A DNA stretch of 64,000 nucleotides from NCBI GenBank assembly GCA_949987705.1, contig OX465284.1, positions 69,735,470 through 69,799,469 of the forward strand. Reading direction: 5' to 3'. This DNA is from Thereva unica (Eukaryota > Arthropoda > Insecta > Diptera > Therevidae). Numbering within the stretch: the first letter of the stretch is position 1; every line of letters starts with the position of its first letter. Shown here one piece after another: positions 33,707 through 45,700 of the stretch. The notes under the pieces were generated by a model. It was not told the origin of the DNA and ran no database searches. It was given only the letters and a program-made list of their open reading frames with translations. A program made the translations under genes and the position numbers.

Positions 33707-36700
33707 GTAGGAAAGTGTTTCAATGTTAAAAGTTTTATTGTTTCCGTTTTTCTGTATTTTTCGTGATTTCTTTTTGTTTTAGGTTCGGAAGAGGATTTGG
33801 CATTTTAGGTCTTATTTTTGGAGAGGATTCACCTCTAAATCCTCCAAATGGGATTATTGGAGTATTTGCTTATATCATCACGGCTCTGTTAGGTAAGGAT
33901 TTTTTGTTTTACATACTTACATATATACGATTTTTTTGGGACTCCTTATGACTTCACGGTTGAATGCGTTCTAGAATATGTTAACTGAAGGTCATATTTT
34001 TTTGAAATCCAATTGCATTTTCTATTTCTTATTTTTATTGCGTTACAGCTGTGTAAGGTTCGACCGTCCTTAACAAGGACCCTCCACTCCTCCGTGTTTT
34101 GGATATATCCATCCAATTTCTTATTCCTAAAATTCTGTTATCTTTTATTATATGTTGCACCTCCCTAGCGAGGAAGCCTTCTCTATTACGATCTTGAACC
34201 ACGCTGCTATCCTTAGACGTGTTTTTAATGAACTATATATGTACATAGTTCTTTTATCGAGTTCATTAAAAAACGACAAGGGAAATTACCTGAAGCGCCT
34301 ACTTCGATGCTTAAAAATTTCAAAATTAAACGGAAGTTAAGTGTAATTTTTTACTTTGAAACACGAAATCCCCTCTATAAAATGATAAATTTGTTTCTAA
34401 AAAATCAATTCATTGTTATAAATTTGCTCTCGTCACTTTCCTGTTGTTTTTATTTTTAAATTACGTTTTTCCGACCCCCGAAAGTATGCAGCATTCCGAA
34501 AAGAAAGGTAAATTGAAAAATTTCCCAAAACCTCGATAGAGACCCCGATAAAACCATGAACGTCAAGCTAGCGGCGGGCGGCGGTTGCACTGAAAAGCGG
34601 CGAAGTTAAAACTCAACTCTATTTAAAATTAAAAAGCTAATGTCCCTCATTTAAATTATTTGTTTTATTTATCTATATGTGTGAGGAAGATTGTGTAAAC
34701 ATTTCAGGATAGTTCCATGGTTCTGAAGGAAATAGGATTAAAATTTTCCAGCCAGCGTTTTTGAGCTTAATTACAAAGTCACGGCCCTTTTCAGTGCAAC
34801 CGCCGCGCCGCTTGCTTCGCCGCTAGCTTGACGTTCATGATAAAACCTGGGTTTTCAGATTTGTATGGGGAAGAACTATATAGTTCTTTAAAAAAACACG
34901 GCTCTTGTTGTACATACGCGTTCTTCGTTCATTCTTATTATTTTTTGATTACGCAACTGTGCAGTTCCAATTTTCAATGACGCGTTCGAGTGGTGTTTGG
35001 CCAATGATGCGAGTAACGTTGGCATTCAATTCCTCAATCGTAGCCGACTTATCCATGCCGACCTTGGACTTTTAGTGACCCCATAAGAAAAAGTGTAGAG
35101 ATGTAACATCATATGATCTTGGCATCCAATTCACCTATCTGAAGCGTGAAATTAACTTCTCACCGAATTATTTTCTTCAGGATAAAGTCAGTGGTTAATT
35201 ATTGTGTTACATCCCGACGAATGAGAAGAAAGCCAGCTATTTAACCTATCGCGCCACTCCCTTTTAGCCCAATGTGGCGGTTCCTTCCTCCCCGACTAGA
35301 ACTGCTGTTCGACATTGCACTCTATACGAAGAAAATAGATTGTCAACAGTATAAAGGGCCTTTCCTGAGACTCTAGTCTTTCACATAAAAAAATGCATGT
35401 ATTGCCCTTTTCAGATAACTGATACTGACTTTGCGGGTCCACTTTTCGGCAAGACTCCAGAAGTCTAAACTAGCAAATTTTATTGCATGCTTTTTACCTG
35501 TCCTACGATTCGCGCTGTCCATTTAGAATTAACACCAAATGTCAGAATCTTGTTTGATGGGTCTCCAAAGATTTACTGCTCGACGAAGTGCACTCGAGGT
35601 TATCATATCAGACAACGCTAAGACCTTCAAGTGAGCTTTGAAACATTTAGCAGTTTATGGGGATGCTCTAAGGCCAGAGGTTGGATACATAACATCACAT
35701 ATTATGGAAATTCATTGTTGAAAGAGCTCCATGGTGTGCATTGGGGAGCGTCTTACACCCGTAAAGGATATTTTAAATATGACTGTTGACTCGAAATATT
35801 CTAACAGAAGAACTACTACGTTGTTAGTCGAAGCAGAAGATATCGTTAATTTATACCCCTTGACGTACATTATTAACGATTCATTAGACCTGTCACCCCT
35901 TACACCTGCGCATTTTTCAAAGGCCTTTGCTTCAGCCATCACATAGTCTACCCATTTGCACCTGAGTCTACCCACTGGCCTACTTCCCGAAATTCCTGAT
36001 GCCATAAGCCGTTTTGGGATACAATTGCCCTCCATCCTGATTACGTGGCCAGCTAAGCTCATTCTGTTAATTTTTATTAAAGTTGAAAGCTCTGGGTCGT
36101 CAAAAATTCTCGTTGTTGTATTTTCTACGATATATTCCATCCCCTCTCGTTGGGCCTATTATGCTTCTGAGAACTTTCCTCTCAAACCTGTTGACTCGTT
36201 CCTCTATGTCCTGAGTCATAGTTCAAGTCTCGCTACCATAACACAGTACTGGTCGTATTACTGTTTCGTAGAGTGAAAGTTTCGTGTTCCTGTGCACAAA
36301 TCTTGAGTGCATTCAGGCGCGGATCTAGGATTTTTTTCCGGGGGGGTCACAGGATAGAAAAAACTAGTTGGGATTTGGGTTTGACCCCATCGGTCCACAC
36401 GATTAACTTCCCAAAAACAAAATAGTTATACGTTTAGCACTAATGGAAAATTGGCTAGTATCAGAACTGATGACAAAGCAATCCCGAGAAAAGCTAGTTC
36501 AAGTAACTATAACAGTAGTAAATCCACAAGATTTTTCTAGAGAATTTGTTTTTCCTGAACGTTAGCAAACAAACATTTCCTCCGAATTTCGTTCGTTGCA
36601 CTAAAACGGGTGTTCAAATTCGTACTCAGCGTGCTGAAGCGCCGTTGACAAACTGGGAAGCGAACGACTTCAATTGGAAATTCCAAGACTTTCCGGAGAT

Positions 36701-39700
36701 ATTAGCAAAACTGTAACTGAAAAGTACTTGTCAGACTTGACTAAAAAGAACAAATTTTGCAGTAACTACTGGAAATCCTGTGATGAACCACAATTTCCTC
36801 AAACTGTATCACGCGTATAAAAAAATTCCCCGTCAAAAAGTGTTAATCCAAGGTTTGAGAAATTCGTGATGTTTGTAAAAGGTAGGTATCGAAATATTTG
36901 CACGATTTTTAAAGGTTGTTGGATTTTGAAAAGTGATGTTTTGTTCGAAGGCTATCGTTGTGAAGAACCCAAAAAAGGTCACTTCGTTTAGAACGGGTTT
37001 CATTCCATCGAGTTTATTAGATATTAGCGAAACTTGTCAATTTAAGGTCTTTCTGACAATTAGCCGAAGTTTTTCTTCAGCATTTCTTCGTTAATATTCT
37101 TTTTTCGACACCTCAAAGAAGTCGACATAGTTTTTGGTTGGCGCGGTTTCGTGCAGGTACAAAATTCACGAACGTCGTTTAAACAAAAAAACGGTTCGAC
37201 CGAATCTTATGAAATTTTTTTCAGACCATATTTTGGTTTATACTCTTCGAACGGCACGTCAACTAAGTCGATATCTTTTATAGTTCGCGCGATATCGTGC
37301 AGGTACAAAAATCACTTATGTCACTCGACCGAATATTATAAAAATCTTTTCAGATAATATTGTCGCTAATACGCTTCGAATAGCACCTCAAGTAAGTCAA
37401 TATCTTTCGTGGTTCGGGCGATATCGTGCAGGTACAAAAATCACTTACGCCACTTAAACGAACAAACGGCTCGACCGAATTTTATGAAAATCTTTTCAGA
37501 TCATATTTCGGTTAATACACTTCAAACGACACCTCAACGAATTCGATATCTTTTTTGGTTCGCGCGATATCGTGCAGGAAAATATGACTCCCAATTTTTT
37601 GCTTAAAATGCTCCTGGGACCTTGAAAGATGAAAATACGTCGAAAATTTCGATTTCGATTTTCGGACCGATTACAATAACTTCCTATACTGGGAAGTTAA
37701 TAACAAAAATAACCAAATAAACAACACTAGCCGAATTTTTTCAATGAATAAAAATCAAAGTCAGAATAACCTTAAGCTGCCTGTAAACGAGCAACAAAAA
37801 ATGCACATTGCCGGTAATATTTCAGAAAAAGATGGCCCGGCTATATGTTTGAAAATGTGTGGCCGATACTATTGCTGGGCAACTTATAGTCAGGGCTACT
37901 GTGTCGCCCGAGAATTTCACGCGTACACGTCTGACAATGGCTGAAGTATTTGTAAGTGCAACATACATTGTTTGCTTATTAAAAAAACAAAGAATGAGCT
38001 AATTCTATATGTAGTTACTTGTTCAGAAATTTCACTAGAATGACGAAGGGTGGCCTTAAAAATTTATATACAAAACAACCATAAGCCTAAACAGCGGTGA
38101 CAGGACTCCATCCTGCGGTATGCAGAGGCACCTGTGTTTACCACTCTACTCTTCTCTAAGCGTTTGTTGAATATCAGAGTTCTGAGAATGCGGATGATCC
38201 ACTAACTTAAACCATTGTAGATACCATGTTGGCATTGTTGAAAACGCTACTTCATCCGGTACGGTATCAATCAATTTTCCTTTACAATATGCGTGCTTTG
38301 GTATAGAATTTTTAAGGTACATAACTAAGATGTCTTCTAGGGTCTTAAGGATAAGGGATGACGAACTTATCCGCATATAATCATTTACGATAACTTACTG
38401 TAAGAATTGCCAAATTATAAATTGAAGGCAAAATGCAGCCTATGGCTGGGAAACGCCATGGACTTAGTCAAGGGGATCTCCTGGAACTCTGCACGACTTT
38501 GGGTGTGGTTTGTTCGCTGGATACTATAAGTTCATGGATCCCGAACCCAGACTATGTACATCCTACACGGTCCACAACTATGCCATCTTTAGGACATACT
38601 AACATACTTCTAGTCCAAAGAAAAGTTCGAAATTATTTTTAAATAGCCGGCAATGTTCAAATATTTTCGCTCTACGACCGATATCAAAGGCAACATGCCG
38701 GCCAGTAGCTGCAATATGGCCAGTATCGTCGGGCGATACGGATATATTGCCGGCAAGTTTGAACATATTGATGGAAATAATGCTGAATTTTCAGCAATGT
38801 CGTTCAGCCAGCATTGCCGGCCCCACAATGCTGAAAAATGTTGCTCGTTTACAGGCACCTTTAGAAAGTATAGCTACAATCCAAATATAGAAAAAATAAT
38901 AAAAAAAGTCAGTCTTGTGTAAGAAAATTAGTCAATTTTGTTGATTCAGTCATTTTTTGATTCCAATTTTTTCAGAGTGCAAAAAAGTAAGTTAATTTCA
39001 GTCGTTTGGTTAGTTTCAGGTTTTTATGTTTGCAAAAACTAGGTTTTGTTCGTTTGATTTTTTTTGTTTTTCGGTTTGCAAAATATTGTTTCAGCTCTAT
39101 TTTTTGAAATGCGGGCTGTTTTGGGGGGGGTCATGACCCCCGTGACCCCCCCCCCCCCTTGAATCCGCGGCTGAGTACATTATTTGTTTTTTGGCATAAA
39201 AGGCTTTATTAGTAGTAATCGTCTGGTTATTTTTTCTTTTTCTTCATTTTTTTGTGATTGTAGACCCAAGGTACACTGTTTTATCGACTACTTCTTGGTT
39301 ATGTTCGTCCATAGTTATATTCCTTCGCATTCTAAACCTTCCTTCTCTGGATTGTTGCACCACCTTCGTTTTTCTTCGTTTATCTTCAGGCCTAAGTCCT
39401 TTGCCACCTCTTTTAATTCGACATAAGCTTATTTTGCTGCCAAAAGGTCCTTCCCACGATGTTCACGTCATCCGTATATCCAATTAGTTATACAGACTGC
39501 GTTCTTATGGATGCACTTCTCTGCACTGACGTTTTTCTTATCACCCATGATAGGGCCAGGTTGAAATTCATGGCTGGTGCAGCTCAATTTCACTGGGTTA
39601 GACACAGGGGCGGCGCTTTCATAGGTGCGATTGGTGCACTTGCACCGGGTGCAATTTATCGTAGGCGAAAGAAATTAGAAATTATGATTTAAAAAGAATT

Positions 39701-42700
39701 CAAAAAAATTAGAAATTATGATTTAAAAAGAATTCAAATACTCTGTTTCTGCCCCTGTACTTTCTCATGCAAGAGCTTTCTTCTCGTGCAGGAAGTTACC
39801 AGAGATTTTAGCTTCGAGATTTGAGAAATTCGGGAAAAAGTCTCTCATTTATTTGGAGCACTTATTGAAAATTCTGTAAAAAAAACACCATATTCCCTCA
39901 CACAAAGGAAAAATTGTTCCGATGGCTCTGTATTGTTTATTGCTACCATGTTTGATATAAATTTGAGAGCGCTGTTGCTGCACTTTTAAATTCTGTTTCA
40001 AGAATTGTTGAAATATGAAATTGAGAAGAATAAAACTTCTTGTGGCGAGAACACTTTAATTGCCCTTTTTTATTTGTTCCTTTATACAACGACTTCACCG
40101 GCCTCAGTTCAATAAAATTCAATTCAGCCCATATAAGTGGGTTCACCAGCTGGCATTATCATTTCACGCTTGAAACTGTTGTTGTTTTTTCTCTAGAAAT
40201 GCAAAAGCTCACTGGAATGATATTCCATTACTACAGTTGATTACTCTCTTATGAGCGAGCTTTTACGTTCAATCTCAATTTAATGTTCTGTTGCGCGATC
40301 TCAAGCTTTATTATTCCGGAGTGCAGTTCAATATGTGATAATGTATGAGAACTTAGGGAAAAATTCAAGTTCAGTACACCAATTTTATCAAATTTTCGCG
40401 GTTCGGCCGGTGAAACTGGTGTAATACTGTCTAACAATCTGTCGACCGTCTGTAATTTGTTCATTCTCTTCGAAAATTCGATGAAAAATCGCATGAGTTT
40501 TCACAAAAGCAAACTTTTCCAACAAACTATTCGTTAGAATGCTTGAGTTTGTGTGGTTGCTGCTTTTAAATATTAATTCCCCCTTCTGCCATCCCTATTC
40601 TTTTTTCCTACCAAACGGGAGACAAAAACAGCAACAACTATGCAGCTGTCAAAAAGTTGATTCAAAAATTCCGTGAAAGCTTATGGGGCGCAATATGGCA
40701 TAGTGTACCGGGCGCAAAAACTTCAAGCGCCGGCCCTGGTTAGACACGTCAAAGTAGAAGGAGAAGAAAAAGAAGCCAAGAAGCCTGAAGAAAGAGCAGC
40801 AAAGAAACCCTTCACTGGCATCCTCGAAGGAGAAAGAGCTGAGGACGCTCTAGGAAAAGATGGGCGGATGTAGTTGTAACAAACACGGAGATACTTTTGC
40901 ACATATCGAACTGGAAATTTCGGCCAGAAATTGAGACGATTGGAGCATAAGATTAGAGGAAGCCAAGGTTTTAGTTGGGCTGTAGTGTCATTAGAAGAAA
41001 AAGAAATACACAGCAAAAAGGAGCAAATTTGCGATTCCTTGCATTGACATTCTTTTTTGTGTCTTTTGGTGAGGTACTTCGACCAAAGGTACTGCGGCCA
41101 CTCTTTTAACCTATTGTACTACTTGATTTGTTTGGCATTACTGGTAACTTTCAACGAATGGTTGTCTTATACCTGCGATCTGCCCTAGCGTATGCACTAT
41201 TCGATTCTCGGCTGGGACAGATTACAAATAGGATATAAATTCAAACCTTTAAAGGTTCGCTTACTTCCTAAATGCAAAGGGGACACGCACATTTTTATGC
41301 TTTTTTCTGTTTGGGACGAACGTGAATTCCTAGTTGGTGAATCGAGAGGGACGCATACAAACTTCTATGAAATAAAAGATTTCCAATGTTCCTTTCCACT
41401 TTGCGTTTGGGATGTAAACGGGCCTAAACTTTCCTTAATGAGGACGAAAAATATATATATGTATGTATGTGCAAAACGGTACCACTGAGATCAACTTGCA
41501 GTTAGGTGGAATTCTGACTTGAATACAAATTGTACCCAGTACACGATTCTACCCTATAAGTGATGATAAGAGTAAAATTACTCGGTCAAAAATATCGAGT
41601 CTGATATGATTAGAATCGAAAGCCAAATAATCATACGAGTAAAGAATCGAATATCGACTCCGTATCCCTAATTGTGACGATGAAGAGAGATATCACCATG
41701 CATTTCTTTTCAATAGCAAGTTTCAGATGGAAGTGACAAGACAAGTATCTCGCTGGCTTATTCGGTTAATGACGGGGTACCAAACTTCCGCTTAGGTCGG
41801 GTCCGGACCTAGTGAACTGTGCTTCTTCTTGTTCATCTGAAGAAAAAAAAGAAAACAATAGAACAGAAAAAAGTCAATGACAACATTTGGTGAATTTAGA
41901 CCTTAGCTTAGCTACCTCATAAGCAAGTAGCCTTTTCACACTATTACTACTTAGTATTTAGATGTTCTCAAGAATCGACAGAATGATTAAATCATTCATC
42001 AGAAAAACAAAAATGAGCAAAAATATTGCTTTAAGATAAATCGACATAGATAAAAACTCCCATATCTACATAACCACTTCTTCACGAAGCTATACACTCA
42101 CAGTAAACTATTTTCGCGTTAATTTTAATATTCGATCGCTCTTTAATATTCTATTGTTTCCTTTGTAACGAAAAACCAGAAACTAAGGATTACAAAATCG
42201 CTAAAAATAAGACTAGAACCACTTCTCGATCACCGATCAACGCCATCTCTCTTCAGCTATCTGAGAGGGCAATTTCAGTAGGAACAGATTAAGATACAAA
42301 ACTCCTCAATTTACCGAATTACCGCGGCCCTGTCTATTAACGAGTGTCTTAATTGGTTAAGAGGAACAAGAAACAAAAAGAGTTGTGAGGCTGTAGGTTT
42401 TCATTACTTAATTCCTGCCAGCCAAGAACAATCCAAAAGCAGCGCGCTCTGCGTGGGAAATCCAGTTGCTCTGACGACGTCTCTCCACTTGCGACAGCCC
42501 CATAATCCCGGCAACCAGTCGATTCCGATGGCAGCACTTCTTAATGGCGGAGATTTGTTTATTTCTTTTTGCGATTGCCCAGAAAAAACAAATAAAATTA
42601 TGGAAGAGAAAATGTTTTTTGTTTTATTGTTTGTCACTGGAGTCTCATGGCAGTGACATTACTGCCGAGTGCGGTTACTGAGGTCTTTGCTAGCAGCCCC

Positions 42701-45700
42701 AGACAAGGTCAGACGGAACGAATTCGGATAAAATATGAGAAACCGCCACTGGATAATGGCCCCAACTTGGGCGAAGTTAATTTAATTTATTACAATTTTT
42801 GTGTAATGATTGAATTTCCGAGTTTTTCTAAGACTGAGAAGGCCTGGATGCGAGCCCGTGTGAAAATATGGAAACATTCCTAGAATGGACAACTTGAGGG
42901 CAATTAGTCAATTATCTGCGCTTCTGCATTGTTCTTGGTGGAGTTTTGATGATTCGCTGCTATAGGTAGGTTGACGGTGTCTGATACCGGTCAAATTCGA
43001 CAACTGCAAAGAAAATGTTCAATTGTCTGCCTTACATCTCCGGCAGTAGGTGTCATATGGGATTCCGAAACTGGCAGGATGTTTCGTCGCAATCGACCAG
43101 TCTCCTGTGATGATCCACCTGATTCTGGTCATGTCCTTTCCGGGCTTTATTAGGAGGTCGGTGATCTGTGTTTGCTGTAGTCATGCTAAGTCTTTCTTGT
43201 CTTTTTTATGTTAAAGTCCAATTTTAGGTGTCCCCATTTGTACTACCAGTGCGTCATTGTGCAATGTCTAGTAGTGAGCTTCGTAATCTCACTGACTTTC
43301 GAAAACATTCGAAAAGCATTACACTGGTTGATGTTTAATCATACTATTTCACTTCCGGCCCTGACGGTATCCCTCCTGCTGTCCTTAAATCCTGTGTGGA
43401 AATTCTCCAGTCTCCACTCATTTATTCTGCAATCGTGCCCATCTGCAAGAAACTTATTACGAACCAACATGGTTTTCTTGAATTCACTTCCCATGCTGTT
43501 GAAGGCTTCGTTTCCGGTTGCCAAACTGATTGTGTTTACACTGATTTCAGTAAGGCATTTGACAAGCTTTCCCACTCCATTATGCTTTTCAAACTAAAAA
43601 AGTTAGGTTTCCTTGAAGCCCTTCTATTATGGTTCCAGTCCTACTTAGCTGACAGGACCTACCAAGTCCTTTTCCGTGGATCTAAATCCGCGACCATTGA
43701 GGCGTCATCCGGTGTCCCTCAAGGCAGTCATCTTGGCTCTATCCTCTTTATTCTTTCTATTGATGATATTGTTACCTTGCTAAGACTGCAGAATCCTGAT
43801 TTATGCGATTAATGTCGACCTCGACACCTTTTACTTTTGGTGTGCTAACAACAACCTGATTCTTAATATTAGTAAATGCGAAGTCATGACTTTTTGTAGG
43901 CGACGTGATCCTATAATTTATAACTACTCATTTTTTAGTGAGGGTGTCCCCCGTGTTAATTTTGTCAAAGATCTCGGGATTAGATTTGACACCAAGCTGG
44001 ACTTTTCTACTCATATCAACTATATTTCCTTCAAGAGCAGCTTAGTCTTGGGTTTTATAAAAAGGTGGTCCAAAGAATTTAACAGCACCCTGATCACTAA
44101 ACACCTCTACATTTCGCTTGTCAGATCTTTACTTGAATATGCGTCCCAGGTTTGGTCTCCTCACTATTCTTCGCATGTTGGAAAAATTGAGTCGGTTCAA
44201 CGTAGGTTCGTTCGATTCGCATTGAATCACCTTCCTTGGGAAGACCCTTTAATTCTCCCACCATATGAATATCGACTTAAGTTACTCAACTTAAACACTC
44301 TCCACAAGCGCCGTGGATGGCCGATGTTGTTTTCGTCCACCAGCTTCTTAATGGACGTGTCGACTCAGGTTTTCTAAGTCGCCGTGCGTCGTTTAGAGAG
44401 AGCCGATACAATTTGAGAGGACCACCGCTCTTACACATCAACTCCTCTAACACCAACTATGGCCGATTTGAGCCTGTTAATCGCATGTTCATTAATGTAA
44501 ATAAAAATATTAAGGTTTTTAGCGTGAGCCCTAACAAAGATCTCCTTAAAAGGAGTCTCTTTATTCTCTCATGACTGTTTATGTGTTTCGCATGCAATTT
44601 TTATTGGTACTTAACTTTATATGTTTGCATGTCTCAGCCGAGCCCACGTGTTGGTGGTAAATGTTTCTCAGCCCAGCTGAGAAGTGCGCCTTCTACATAA
44701 GAAGGGAAACTCTATTATTATTATTATAATATATATAAACAAGAACTTTACAATAGCTTTTTGGGGCTTTGGAAAAGTTGACTGTTGCCCATGGTACAAT
44801 AATACAAGGCATAGCGCAATAATACAAGGTAGGCTCATAAGGAAAAGCTCGGGCCTCGTGACGTCACTCATACCTCAGTTCATAAGGGAAAAAAGCTTTC
44901 CTCTGAAGTCACTCAGATCTTTTCTCTAACAAATTGCGTTTAAGCTTTTCAAGATGGAAACAGAGCTTTTCCTTACGAGCCTACCTTGTATTATTTTATC
45001 ATGAATACAAGGTAGGCTCGCAAGGAAAAGCTCTGTTTCCATCTTGAAAAGCTCTTACCATTTTTACATTAGAAAATATTTGAGTGACGTGACGATAAAG
45101 CTTTTTTCCTTTCCTTCCTTCAGGAGAGAAGAATACACAAAGCGAAGAAAAAGGAGTACTGGGAAAACAAAATGTCAACAATAGAAGAAGCGAACAACCG
45201 ATGTCAGAAAGCTGTATAAAAAAGTAAATGAGTACCGAGTCGTTTTTAAACCCAGAGTAACAATGTGCCAAAATAAGAACAGGAAGATCCTAAGTACGAA
45301 AGAACTAGTTCTAACTAGATGGTGTGAACACTTCACAATACTGCTAGTTCGAGATGAGAGGCATACGTTAACAGAAAACGTGTAACTACCAAAAGAACTA
45401 GCGTGAGACATGCCTAGATTAGAAGACAAAACGCAGTGCAAAAAATTAACAACAAAAATCTTTGGGCCAAAGATAACATAAAGACGTAGTAGTGCTATTA
45501 AAACAAGGAGGTGAAAACGTAATATTAACCCTGCATGAGATCGTAACACTAATATGGCCCCAGAAACAAATACCATCGGAATATACCGAGGGCGTTGTGT
45601 GCCCTATACATTAAAAGCGAGATCAGCTAAACTGCCGTAATTATAGAGGTATAACTCTATTGAACGTAGCATATAAAGTATTACTATCAAATATTTTATA

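Larger units (their letters stand above)
36314..39173. mobile_element. hAT-type element, 2.86 kb
   Basis: The left end CAGGCGCGGATCTAGGA...GGGGGGGTCAC is mirrored by the right end, whose reverse complement starts CAGCCGCGGATTCAAGG...GGTCACGGG. The flanks are AGTGCATT (36306-36313) and AGTACATT (39174-39181), an 8-bp target duplication with one transition, as expected for hAT. The element sits in an RTE fragment whose halves are collinear across it. No hAT transposase domain was recognised, so it is non-autonomous or heavily decayed. It contains a tandem repeat (37040-37580) and a second inverted-repeat element (37771-38864). Confidence 0.8.
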
